11,543 bases of DNA from Clostridia bacterium (GCA_017456685.1 JAFTIV010000120.1:1-11543), one strand, 5' to 3'; numbered from the stretch's first letter, positions 1 to 6,574 are shown. Program-made: numbers and translations. The notes: generated by a model from the letters alone, not told the origin.

Positions 1-481
1 AAATCCACAAAACAAAAGCAAAAAAGAAAGAAAATATTCTACAAGCCTTCTCTGCTCGCTCTTGTTCAAAAAGGATTACAAATATGCACTTAAAAATTCG
101 TCCGCCATCAAGAGTTGAGGCAGGATATAAATTCATAAGGGCAAGCGACAAATTACATACGCAAAAAAAGAAAACCGCCTCAGGGATTTTGATAAATGGA
201 AATGAGATAATTACACATAAAAGATTCAACACCACTCCACCTGCACAAACGGCGAGCTCTCTTTTATAAGATGAAGAGGAGCAATCATAAAGAAGCCTTA
301 ACTGAAAAGGCCCAACTCTTACTCTTTTCATTTTCACTCCGTTTATTTTAGCAAAAATCAAGTGTCCTACCTCGTGTATGAGATAGCACAAAATCAAAAT
401 AACAGGATGCGGTGATGACGATATGCTCATCATCGTAAAAAACAACGCAAGAAAGCCAAACCTTTCCGTCAATCTATCCAT
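1..481 (-). CDS. M50 family (site-2-type) intramembrane metalloprotease, C-terminus cut by window edge
   Basis: A clean open frame of 160 codons starts at ATG 481 and continues past the left edge, so the C-terminus is missing. The translation has the zinc site HEVGH (residues 36-40: His36, Glu37, His40) inside a hydrophobic segment. It also has the second M50 motif, NLYPASTLDGGR (about 117-128), whose Asp125 is the expected third zinc ligand. Hydrophobic stretches lie near residues 26-44, 76-98, 102-119 and 149-160, as expected for a polytopic membrane protein. The spacing of the two motifs resembles compact SpoIVFB-like members. Such enzymes cut membrane-anchored regulators within the bilayer; the substrate cannot be told from sequence. 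The start lies 4 nt after the stop of the small membrane-protein gene upstream, so the two are probably co-transcribed. Family assignment is firm, role is not. Confidence 0.88.
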   Translation of the reverse strand, partial: MDRLTERFGFLALFFTMMSISSSPHPVILILCYLIHEVGHLIFAKINGVKMKRVRVGPFQLRLLYDCSSSSYKRELAVCAGGVVLNLLCVIISFPFIKIPEAVFFFCVCNLSLALMNLYPASTLDGGRIFKCIFVILFEQERAEKACRIFSFFFAFVLWI

Positions 482-485
482 TTTT

Positions 486-725
486 TTAACCTTGATTTTC
501 TATTGAATAAGTATTTTTCGCTTCAAGCTCTATTATTTCAAAGATAATATTATCAACCTCTTTCGGCTCCTCTTCTCTTGGAATTTCTCTCATGCCTTGA
601 ACAAGCAAAAGCATTCCAAGTGTACACATTACAAACACAAGCATTAAGCATTCAACTGCTATACGAATCCTTTTTTTAAAAATGCTTGAGCTACTTTTTT
701 CTTTCTTCAAATAGATAATCCTCAT
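486..725 (-). CDS. small single-helix membrane protein of unknown function
   Basis: This is a 79-residue protein that I do not recognise. It has a very basic N-terminus (several Lys/Arg in the first 22 residues), one hydrophobic segment (about residues 24-42, containing LMLVFVMCTLGMLLLVQ), then an acidic tail rich in Glu. The charge pattern suggests a single-pass protein with the N-terminus inside. I chose ATG 725 because AGAGGA (729-734) lies just upstream. An in-frame TTG at 737 has no such site. A TATAAT-like -10 on the minus strand (757-762) could drive it, but no good -35 is visible. It sits 4 nt ahead of the M50 protease gene and is probably in one operon with it. It could be a partner, inhibitor or substrate of that protease, which is inference only. 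Confidence 0.6.
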   Translation of the reverse strand: MRIIYLKKEKSSSSIFKKRIRIAVECLMLVFVMCTLGMLLLVQGMREIPREEEPKEVDNIIFEIIELEAKNTYSIENQG

Positions 726-739
726 AAGTCCTCTCAAAA

Positions 740-773
740 TCGAAAATACATAGTAAATTATATTGATTTTCGA
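740..773. promoter_or_regulatory. inverted repeat TCGAAAAT / ATTTTCGA in divergent promoter region
   Basis: TCGAAAAT (740-747) and its exact reverse complement ATTTTCGA (766-773) are 18 nt apart, centred between the two divergent genes. The right arm overlaps the -35 and spacer of the proposed rarA promoter, and itself sits in a local palindrome (TTTTCGAAAA, 767-776). This layout suits an operator acting on both genes, but the DNA is AT-rich and chance is possible. I do not recognise it as a LexA box or another named site. Confidence 0.3.
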
Positions 774-791
774 AAAAATCTATGATAAAAT
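763..791 (+). promoter_or_regulatory. sigma-A-type promoter for rarA
   Basis: A -35 box TTGATT (763-768) is separated by 17 nt from a -10 box TAAAAT (786-791). The start codon follows 31 nt later, after a GAGG ribosome site (812-815, 7 nt from ATG 823). TATGAT at 781-786 is an alternative -10. Confidence 0.55.
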
Positions 792-822
792 ACAAGCAGG
801 ACTTTAAAAAAGAGGTTTTTAT

Positions 823-2052
823 ATGACTAATCAACCTATTGCTGATAAGCTTCGTCCGACCACCTTTGATGAAATTTTTGGACAAGCTCATCTTATTTCC
901 AAAAATGGTATAATTCGTAGAATGGTAGATGCGGGACGAATTACGAATATGATCTTTTTCGGGCCTCCTGGCACCGGAAAAACAACTGTTGCAAACATTA
1001 TCGCAAAGAACTCTGGAATGGAGCTTTTTCGCCTTAATGCAACTACTGCTTCTTTAGCTGATGTAAAGGAGGTAATTGCTCAATCAAGCTCGATTTTCTC
1101 ATCCAAGGGAATACTATTGTATCTTGATGAAATTCAATACTTTAACAAAAAGCAGCAGCAATCACTTCTTGAATATATTGAGGACGGCAGAGTTACTCTT
1201 ATTGCTTCTACTACTGAAAATCCTTACTTTTACATATATGATGCGCTTCTTTCAAGATGCTCTGTTTTTGAGTTCAAAAGAGTTGATGCAAAGGAAATTG
1301 TCCCCGCACTTAAAAGGGCTATTGATGTAATGAATGAAGAAAACAAGCTCAGTAAGGAATATGAGGAAGAGGCTCTTGAATTTTTAGCATCCTGCGCAGG
1401 TGGAGATGTTCGTCACGCGCTCACGCTTTTGGAAGGCGCTTATATTACAAGCGAGAAAAAAATCACAAGAGAAATTGCTCAAGGCTTTATTCCTTCAGTT
1501 GCCGCAAGCGCGTTTGATAGAAACGACGATGTTCATTATAATTTGCTATCAGGCTTACAAAAATCTATTCGAGGCTCTGACCCAAATGCCGCCGTGTTTT
1601 ATCTTGCTAAGCTCCTTGAGGGCGGAGACATAATTTCCGCTTGCAGAAGACTTCAGGTAATTGCATCCGAGGACATTGGACTTGCTTACCCCCAAGCGGC
1701 ACAAATAACCTATGCCTTATGCTGTAGTGCGCGCGAGCTTGGCTTGCCAGAGGCAAGAATTCCTCTTGCCAACTGTGCTATCATGCTTGCAACTGCTCCA
1801 AAATCAAATACTGCTTATGAGGCAATAAACTCGGCAAGCGCTGATGTACGTGCCGGCAAAGGAAACACCATACCTGTTCATTTACAAGCTCCTTTATTTA
1901 AGGGATACAAATACCCTCACTCATATCCACACGATTGGGTTGACCAACAATATTTGCCAGATGATATAAAAAACGCAAGATATTATGTATTCGGTGATAA
2001 CAAAACCGAACAAGCAGCCAAGTCTTACTGGGAAGGCATAAAGAAAAAATAA
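823..2052 (+). CDS. rarA: RarA/MgsA replication-associated recombination AAA+ ATPase
   Basis: The 409-residue protein is close to full length for RarA (bacterial members are about 420-450 aa). The AAA+ module shows Walker A GPPGTGKTT (47-55), Walker B ILLYLDEIQ (97-105), the family-typical FNKKQQQSLLEYIEDG (107-122), sensor-1 region STTENPYF (129-136) and an arginine-finger-like LLSRC (142-146). The C-terminal half carries the conserved RarA tail, including ASEDIGLAYPQA and HSYPHDW, which forms the tetramerisation region in known structures. RarA acts at stalled or damaged replication forks, related in fold to clamp-loader and RuvB-type ATPases. ATG 823 is preceded by AAAGAGG at a suitable distance. 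The gene is monocistronic, divergent from the protease pair, and ends 1 nt before the hairpin-rich element. Confidence 0.95.
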   Translation: MTNQPIADKLRPTTFDEIFGQAHLISKNGIIRRMVDAGRITNMIFFGPPGTGKTTVANIIAKNSGMELFRLNATTASLADVKEVIAQSSSIFSSKGILLYLDEIQYFNKKQQQSLLEYIEDGRVTLIASTTENPYFYIYDALLSRCSVFEFKRVDAKEIVPALKRAIDVMNEENKLSKEYEEEALEFLASCAGGDVRHALTLLEGAYITSEKKITREIAQGFIPSVAASAFDRNDDVHYNLLSGLQKSIRGSDPNAAVFYLAKLLEGGDIISACRRLQVIASEDIGLAYPQAAQITYALCCSARELGLPEARIPLANCAIMLATAPKSNTAYEAINSASADVRAGKGNTIPVHLQAPLFKGYKYPHSYPHDWVDQQYLPDDIKNARYYVFGDNKTEQAAKSYWEGIKKK

Positions 2053-2053
2053 A

Positions 2054-2065
2054 AAACACCCCCGA
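2054..2065 (+). repeat. left terminal inverted repeat of the hairpin element
   Basis: AAACACCCCCGA is the exact reverse complement of 2441-2452. The match stops at once inward (AT against AA) and outward, so the 12 bp is sharply bounded. Confidence 0.75.
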
Positions 2066-2068
2066 ATA

Positions 2069-2096
2069 GCGTGATGCTCTTAACGGAGTATCACGC
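2069..2096. repeat. first stem-loop of the element
   Basis: An 11-bp stem, GCGTGATGCTC with GAGTATCACGC (one G-T wobble), surrounds the 6-nt loop TTAACG. It is the first hairpin after rarA but is not followed by a T tract, so it is a poor intrinsic terminator on its own. Confidence 0.7.
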
Positions 2097-2098
2097 AG

Positions 2099-2196
2099 TC
2101 AAATCCGTCTTCGACGGGTGAAATCCACCGTTGGTGGATGAAATCGCTTTCGCGATGAAATCCTGCTTCTCAGGGGTATATGACAGACGGATTTGA
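2099..2196. repeat. outer stem enclosing nested hairpins
   Basis: TCAAATCCGTCT (2099-2110) pairs perfectly with AGACGGATTTGA (2185-2196). Inside are CCGTC/GACGG (2105-2117, competing with the outer stem), TCCACC/GGTGGA (2124-2138, loop GTT), ATCGC/GCGAT (2143-2156, loop TTTC) and CCTG/CAGG (2162-2174). If made as RNA or single-stranded DNA this would form a compact multi-branched fold. Confidence 0.65.
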
Positions 2197-2200
2197 TTTC

Positions 2201-2221
2201 ATCCAAGGCAACGCCTTGGAT
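2201..2221. repeat. 9-bp perfect stem-loop flanked by GATTTCATC motifs
   Basis: ATCCAAGGC (2201-2209) pairs with GCCTTGGAT (2213-2221) around the loop AAC. GATTTCATC copies at 2195-2203 and 2219-2227 overlap both feet of the stem. Confidence 0.65.
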
Positions 2222-2278
2222 TTCATCTGAGTAAGGCGAAGATTTCATCGTAGCATAGCCACGATTTCATTCAACCAA

Positions 2279-2329
2279 CAGAAAAAGAGAGGACATTTCG
2301 GCTACTAACCGATTTGTTCTCTCTTTCTG
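2279..2329. repeat. long imperfect hairpin in right half of element
   Basis: The arm starting CAGAAAAAGAGAG (from 2279) pairs with the arm ending CTCTCTTTCTG (to 2329), with small bulges. An inner CGG/CCG stem encloses CTACTAA. This hairpin lacks the GATTTCATC punctuation seen to its left. Confidence 0.55.
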
Positions 2330-2360
2330 CTTGTGATATGGGTTTGGGCTTAGCCCATTT

Positions 2361-2380
2361 GCGTTTGACCAGTCAAATGC
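2361..2380. repeat. near-perfect 20-bp palindrome
   Basis: GCGTTTGAC (2361-2369) and GTCAAATGC (2372-2380) form a 9-bp stem with one G-T pair and only CA between them. As DNA it reads as a near-perfect palindrome. A second short hairpin, ATGC-TT-GCAT (2382-2391), follows directly. Confidence 0.55.
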
Positions 2381-2425
2381 GATGCTTGCATTTTTATCAA
2401 AACGAAAATTCTTCGCTAAGAACAT

Positions 2426-2457
2426 CACCTCCGAATAAAATCGGGGGTGTTTCTTTT
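2426..2457 (+). terminator. intrinsic terminator facing rarA, built from the right end of the element
   Basis: CACCTCCGA (2426-2434) pairs with TCGGGGGTG (2441-2449), 9 bp with one T-G wobble and loop ATAAAA. It is followed on the plus strand by TTTCTTTT (2450-2457), which suits rho-independent termination of plus-strand transcripts coming through the element from rarA. Read on the minus strand the same hairpin ends the metH operon, but with a weaker T tract. The right stem arm includes the terminal inverted repeat, so it can pair either locally or with 2054-2065. Confidence 0.65.
2441..2452 (-). repeat. right terminal inverted repeat of the hairpin element
   Basis: TCGGGGGTGTTT is the exact reverse complement of 2054-2065. 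It lies 3 nt from the stop codon (2456-2458, complement) of the ABM-domain gene. Confidence 0.75.
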
Positions 2458-2752
2458 ATGAAATTTTTATTTGCTTAAGCTCGGCGCTATCAATATATTT
2501 AGCTTTTATCTCCATAGCAGTCCTCATGTGAGGCTGAGTCATATGAACCTGCTGGCATTCCTTATCCTGCCATTCTTCAAACAAAACAAGCCTTGTTTCG
2601 TCCTCCACGGAATTGTAATATTCATATTTCAAGCAACCGTTTTCGGCTCTAATTGATGATAAAACTCCGCTTTTTTCAAGCTCTTTAACAAATTCCTCTC
2701 TTGCGAGAGCGCTTTTAGCCTTATAGATAACGCATATTGTAAATTTTTCCAT
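2456..2752 (-). CDS. ABM-domain (YgiN-like) putative monooxygenase
   Basis: The 98-residue product matches the antibiotic-biosynthesis-monooxygenase (ABM) fold: a short ferredoxin-like alpha/beta protein with ENGCLKYEYY (about 38-47), VLFEEWQD (57-64) and a His-containing helix around HMTQPHM (70-76). Family members include quinol monooxygenase YgiN and haem-degrading enzymes; the substrate cannot be inferred here. I chose ATG 2752 because GAGG lies 6 nt upstream and the family begins at this point. An in-frame ATG at 2818 would add 22 residues inside the metH coding region with no homology to the family. The gene begins 8 nt after the metH stop and its ribosome site overlaps the metH end, so it is the last gene of that operon. 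A link to methionine synthesis is not evident. Confidence 0.82.
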   Translation of the reverse strand: MEKFTICVIYKAKSALAREEFVKELEKSGVLSSIRAENGCLKYEYYNSVEDETRLVLFEEWQDKECQQVHMTQPHMRTAMEIKAKYIDSAELKQIKIS

Positions 2753-2760
2753 ATTGAACC

Positions 2761-5118
2761 TCACGCCTGTCCATAATATTCTTGAGTATAGCGCACAGTT
2801 TCCATTGCATCCTTGCAATATTTATCGGCATTTATCATTTTAGAATACTCCTCGGTCAATACCGCGCCACCTACAACTATTTTTATTGTTGGGTCATAGG
2901 ACTTAAGAAGCTTTATTGTTTCCTCCATAGAAGGAATAGTTGTAGTCATAAGTGCCGAAAGTCCAACGAGCTTTATTCCCGTTTGCTTTACAGCCTCAAG
3001 CACGCGCTCTGGCCCTACATTCTTGCCTAAATCATAGACCCTGTAGCCATAATTTTGCAATATGACCTTAACAATATTCTTTCCTATATCGTGAATATCA
3101 CCCTTTACGGTTGCAATTATAAAGCCACCCTTACTAACCTCATTGGAGGATGGTATTTTTTCTCTTACAACATCAAAAGCAACATTTGCTGTCTCCGCGC
3201 TCATAAGGAGCTGTGGGAGAAACGATATTCCCTTCTCATAGTCATCTCCTACTCTATCAAGTGCGGGAATTATATGGTGATTAACTATTTCAAGGGGGGC
3301 TGTGTCGCTAATTAAGAAGCTTGTAATAGCTCTCGCTTCATTTTTCAAGCCCTTTATAATTGCTTTTTCAAGCGTCATATCAGTGTCTTGCGTTGCAGAT
3401 ACGGAAGGCTTTGCCTCGGTCGAAGCGAAAGCGATATACTCTTGGCACACCTCATCAATTCCCATAAGTGCATTGTAGGAATAATAGGTTTTCATCATTT
3501 CGTTGGAATATGGGTTCATTATAACAGCGTCCAAGCCGTTTTGAAGGGCCAGGGCGAAGAAAGTAGAGTTAACAAAATCTCTATTAGGCAATCCAAAGGA
3601 AATATTTGATATTCCAAGAGATACCTTTACACCAAGCTCATTCTTAATCATTCTCATCGCTTCCAAGGTGATTTGTGGAGCGCTCGAATCAGAGCTTACA
3701 GTTAAGCACAACGGGTCAACTATTATATCCTTTTTATCGATTCCGTATTCTCGTGCTCTTTCAACTATTCTTCTCGCTATATCACATCTTCCTTTAGCGG
3801 TTGCCGGAATTCCATCCTCATCAAGTGTAAGCGCAATTACAACTCCACCATATTTAGCGACAAGGGGTAGGACGCTTTCCATACTTTCGGCCTTTCCGTT
3901 TACAGAATTGACAAGTGGCTTTCCGTTATAGATACGCATAGCCGCCTCAAGCGCATGTGTATTAGAGGTATCAAGCTGAAGAGGCAATGCAGTCACAGCC
4001 TGAAGCTCCTTAACAACGCTTACAAGCATTGCTTTCTCGTCAATTTCTGGCAAACCGACATTGACATCAAGCATATCTGCTTTTTTCTCCTCTTGCCCTA
4101 TAGCCTCACTTATAAGATACGATATATTATTCTCTCTTAGTGCTTGCTTTAGCTTTGATTTTCCTGTAGGATTTATTCTCTCTCCTATAAGAACTACTTT
4201 TTCACCAAAGGTACAAGCCTTAGAATACGATGAGGCTACCGTTATCTCCTTTTTTTGAACAGGCTTAGGCGCCTTGTCCCTTAAGGCATCAACAACAGCT
4301 CTTATGTATGTAGGCGTAGTTCCACAACAGCCACCAAGAACTCTTGCGCCCATATTGGCAATTTCAAGCATATTCTCAAGAAATTTCTCAGGAGTGCTTT
4401 CAAAGCAGGTCCTTCCCTCGTGAACGCAAGGCATTCCTGCATTTGGGTTTACAATTACAGGCACACTTGCACGCTCAACGAGTCTTGGTACAAAAGCCTT
4501 AAGCTTATCAGCACCAAGCGAGCAATTAACTCCAAGCGCGCTAACTCCAAGTCCCTCAAGCATTGCAACCATTGCATCAATATCACAGCCCGTCATCGTC
4601 TTGCCCTTTTCGTCAAGAACAAAGGTGGCAAAAATTGGGAGACTTGAGTTTTCCTTAGCTGCAAGAATTGCTGCCTTAAGCTCATATGGGTCATTCATTG
4701 TTTCGATAATTATAAGGTCACATTTGTCCTGTCCAGCTTTCACAACCTGAGCAAATGCATCAACGGCATCCTCAAAGTTAAGCTCACCAAGAGGCTTCAA
4801 AAGCTTTCCTGTTGGTCCTATATCGAGAGCAACATATTGCTCAGGGGCGAAAATTGCGTTTTTCGCATTTTTTATTGCCGACTTAATAATTTCCTCATAA
4901 TTTTTAATCTTGAGTGGATTTGCGCCAAAGGTGTTCGTGGTTATCACATTAGCGCCAGCCTCAAAATAAGCACGATGAATAGAGGTTATTATATCTGCGT
5001 GAGTAAGATTCCATTCCTCAGGAAGCTCTCCCATTGCAAGACCCTTTTCCTGCAAAAGAGTTCCCATTCCTCCATCAAAAAAGAGGTATGAGCTATTTAA
5101 TTTAGATAAAACATCCAT
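2761..5118 (-). CDS. metH: cobalamin-dependent methionine synthase, short form without activation domain
   Basis: The 785-residue protein transfers a methyl group from 5-methyl-THF to homocysteine through cobalamin. Domains run in the MetH order. First is a homocysteine-binding barrel (about 1-285) with zinc ligands in VNCS (Cys199) and GGCCGT (Cys263, Cys264). Next is a pterin-binding barrel (about 305-560) with IGERINPTGK (311-320) and the DVNVG strand (351-355). Then come a B12 cap (about 580-655) and a B12-binding Rossmann domain (about 664-785) with DIHDIGKN (674-681; His676 is the expected cobalt ligand), SAL (721-723) and GG (750-751). E. coli MetH is about 1,230 aa; the C-terminal AdoMet-dependent activation domain is absent here and is supplied by the gene just upstream. 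Its ATG shares one base with the TAA of that gene (TAATG), so translation is probably coupled. No cobalamin riboswitch is visible. Confidence 0.95.
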   Translation of the reverse strand: MDVLSKLNSSYLFFDGGMGTLLQEKGLAMGELPEEWNLTHADIITSIHRAYFEAGANVITTNTFGANPLKIKNYEEIIKSAIKNAKNAIFAPEQYVALDIGPTGKLLKPLGELNFEDAVDAFAQVVKAGQDKCDLIIIETMNDPYELKAAILAAKENSSLPIFATFVLDEKGKTMTGCDIDAMVAMLEGLGVSALGVNCSLGADKLKAFVPRLVERASVPVIVNPNAGMPCVHEGRTCFESTPEKFLENMLEIANMGARVLGGCCGTTPTYIRAVVDALRDKAPKPVQKKEITVASSYSKACTFGEKVVLIGERINPTGKSKLKQALRENNISYLISEAIGQEEKKADMLDVNVGLPEIDEKAMLVSVVKELQAVTALPLQLDTSNTHALEAAMRIYNGKPLVNSVNGKAESMESVLPLVAKYGGVVIALTLDEDGIPATAKGRCDIARRIVERAREYGIDKKDIIVDPLCLTVSSDSSAPQITLEAMRMIKNELGVKVSLGISNISFGLPNRDFVNSTFFALALQNGLDAVIMNPYSNEMMKTYYSYNALMGIDEVCQEYIAFASTEAKPSVSATQDTDMTLEKAIIKGLKNEARAITSFLISDTAPLEIVNHHIIPALDRVGDDYEKGISFLPQLLMSAETANVAFDVVREKIPSSNEVSKGGFIIATVKGDIHDIGKNIVKVILQNYGYRVYDLGKNVGPERVLEAVKQTGIKLVGLSALMTTTIPSMEETIKLLKSYDPTIKIVVGGAVLTEEYSKMINADKYCKDAMETVRYTQEYYGQA

Positions 5119-5711
5119 TATTTTATTCCTATTATGGCGGTTACTGACTTTGATGGTTGCATTAAAAGCGAATCGCCAAGTATTATTCCTATTTTTCTTT
5201 CTGCATCAAGAGCCTTTAAAATATCAGGCTGAATTTCAAGTGAAAGATCACCATATCCAGGTGAAAAACGCCTTGTAGCCTTTGCTCTTCCTACTAAGGT
5301 TTCATCAACATAATTGCAGAATGATTCAATAAGAGCTGAGCCTACCGCGTGACACACAGTTGCTTTAGACTGAATGAACCTTGAATATCTTTCGATCATT
5401 CTATCAAGCTCAATTCCTAATGTTGCTGCAAAAATATATGCTTTTTTACATCTTTTTAGATTCACAGTAAGGCTGTGACTTTTTATCTCCATAAAGTCGA
5501 ATTTAACGACATCATCATTTAAAAGCTCAACATTTGTTTCTATATATACAGCCCTTGGTGATACAATTTTATATACATCCTTAAGGCATTCGTCAATAAG
5601 TACATCGGCTTCCGGCGTTGTCTTAGAGGCTTTAAGATATCTTAATACCTCTTTTCTTTGGATAACAAGGTCAAGGGGATTGACCATATACATGGTACGA
5701 ATTTCGGTCAC
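5118..5711 (-). CDS. methionine synthase activation-domain protein (stand-alone)
   Basis: The 197-residue product resembles the C-terminal reactivation domain of MetH as a separate protein. The diagnostic feature is RRFSPGYGDL (147-156), corresponding to the AdoMet-binding RxSPGY segment of MetH. It is followed by IGIILGDSLLMQPSKSVTAI (174-193), the usual sequel with a conserved Met-x-Pro and Ser. Such proteins are expected to support reductive methylation of oxidised cob(II)alamin on MetH using AdoMet. At under 200 aa it is shorter than the ~330-aa E. coli domain, as is usual for the stand-alone clostridial type. The start is GTG 5711: GGAG (5720-5723) lies 8 nt upstream and GTGA overlaps the metF stop by 4 nt. 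ATG codons at 5693 and 5687 are less favoured alternatives. It sits directly before metH, consistent with the assigned role. Confidence 0.85.
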   Translation of the reverse strand: MTEIRTMYMVNPLDLVIQRKEVLRYLKASKTTPEADVLIDECLKDVYKIVSPRAVYIETNVELLNDDVVKFDFMEIKSHSLTVNLKRCKKAYIFAATLGIELDRMIERYSRFIQSKATVCHAVGSALIESFCNYVDETLVGRAKATRRFSPGYGDLSLEIQPDILKALDAERKIGIILGDSLLMQPSKSVTAIIGIK

Positions 5712-6574
5712 TTTAGTATCTCCGATATATTTTCTTGGATTTTTTTAGCGATTTCAGGCTTATTCATCGAATATACATGAACAGCATTTATTCCATTTGC
5801 ATATAAATCAATTATTTGCTCCGTTGCATATGCTATTCCAGCCTGAGCCATAACCTCGGGATTATAGCCATATCTGTCAACAATCGACTTAAAGCGTTGT
5901 GGCAAATATGTACCCGAAAGTGATAGTATTCGCTTGATTTGATTTGCGTTTGTAACAGGCATAATTCCTGCGACAACAGGAACGGATATGCCCGCCTCTC
6001 TAATTTTGTACAAATAATTATAAAGTATGTTATTGTCAAAAAACATTTGAGTTGTTAAAAACTCGCAGCCTGCATCAACCTTTATTTTAAGATTCTTGAT
6101 ATCCTCTTGTTGATTTGATGATTCAGGATGAATTTCGGGATAGCATGCACCTCCTATGCAAAAATCACCAAAGCGCTTAATATCCTCAACGAGCTCACTC
6201 GCATACTTGTAATCAAATTTTAGTTTATCCTTGTTTTATGGGGTTATATCTCCTCTTAACGCAAGAATATTCTCTATTCCTCTTTCCTTTAGTCCACAAA
6301 GTCTTGAATTTATATCATCCTTTGTAGAATTTATGCAGGTAAGATGCGCAATGGATTCAACGCCAAAATCCTTTTTTATGTTTTCGGCAAGAGCTCCTGT
6401 AAACTCGCTTGTGCCACCGCCAGCGCCATATGTAACACTCATAAACGAGGGCTTAAGAGTAGCTATTTGCTCAGTCGCATTTTTTACACTTTCAAAGCTA
6501 CCACTCGTCTTAGGCGGAAAAACCTCAAACGATAGCGCGGGCTTGTCTGCCTTTATTATATCAATTATTTTCAT
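5708..6574 (-). pseudogene. metF: methylenetetrahydrofolate reductase interrupted by an in-frame TAA
   Basis: Read through, the frame from ATG 6574 to TGA 5708 gives 288 codons, the normal MetF length. The only defect is TAA at codon 113 (6236-6238). Before it are FEVFPPK (17-23, with the expected catalytic Glu17), VTYGAGGGTSEFT and ALRGDITP (105-112). After it, in the same frame, are KFDYKYASELV, GGACYPEIHPES, CEFLTTQMFFDN and PVVAGIMPV. All are MetF barrel motifs involved in FAD and folate binding. Either half alone lacks essential parts of the barrel. No start codon with a ribosome site lies shortly after the stop; the first ATG is codon 177 (6046). GAGG lies 7 nt before ATG 6574. A GAA, CAA or AAA to TAA change would explain it, or a sequencing error. 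The rest of the frame is intact, so any inactivation is recent. As the first gene of the met operon it would supply MetH with 5-methyl-THF. Confidence 0.88.
5720..5723 (-). promoter_or_regulatory. ribosome binding site deciding the GTG start of the activation protein
   Basis: GGAG on the minus strand lies 8 nt before GTG 5711, inside the end of metF. The downstream ATG codons at 5693 and 5687 have no comparable site, which favours the GTG. Confidence 0.55.

Larger units (their letters stand above)
2054..2452. mobile_element. non-coding, hairpin-packed element with terminal inverted repeats (MITE-like)
   Basis: This ~399-bp stretch has no plausible gene. Its ends are perfect 12-bp inverted repeats (AAACACCCCCGA and TCGGGGGTGTTT). 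Between them lies a near-continuous series of stem-loops: 2069-2096, 2105-2117, 2124-2138, 2143-2156, 2162-2174, 2201-2221 (9-bp stem), 2247-2265, 2279-2329 (long, imperfect), 2345-2357, 2361-2380 (9 bp with one G-T) and 2409-2422. An outer 12-bp stem, 2099-2110 with 2185-2196, encloses four of the small ones. Most hairpins in 2117-2271 are separated by GATGAAATC or its reverse complement. The element starts 1 nt after the rarA stop and ends 3 nt before the stop of the convergent ABM gene. No transposase and no target duplication are visible. Mobility is inferred from the terminal repeats only; it could also be a chromosomal repeat family or a structured transcript. Confidence 0.6.

Noticed and set aside
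84..269. 61-aa plus-strand open frame near the left edge
   Set aside because: It lies antisense to the M50 protease, whose HEVGH and LDGG motifs prove the minus strand is coding; no ribosome site or family features.
2117..2271. CRISPR array based on the recurring GATGAAATC/GATTTCATC
   Set aside because: The repeat is only 9 bp, changes orientation midway, spacing is 17-24 nt, and the intervening sequence is self-complementary rather than spacer-like; no cas genes nearby.
2753..2818. 22-residue N-terminal extension of the ABM protein from ATG 2818
   Set aside because: It overlaps the metH C-terminus, lacks a ribosome site, and the family begins at MEKFTICV; ATG 2752 has GAGG at good spacing.
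5708..6046. Separate 112-aa gene starting at ATG 6046
   Set aside because: The frame is continuous with upstream MetF sequence back to the TAA, and the ATG lies inside the conserved TTQMFFDN motif; it is the tail of metF.
6236..6238. Reassigned TAA codon (alternative genetic code)
   Set aside because: TAA ends rarA, adhE, sufB, sufC, the kinase and the ABM gene at the expected family lengths, so it is an ordinary stop here.
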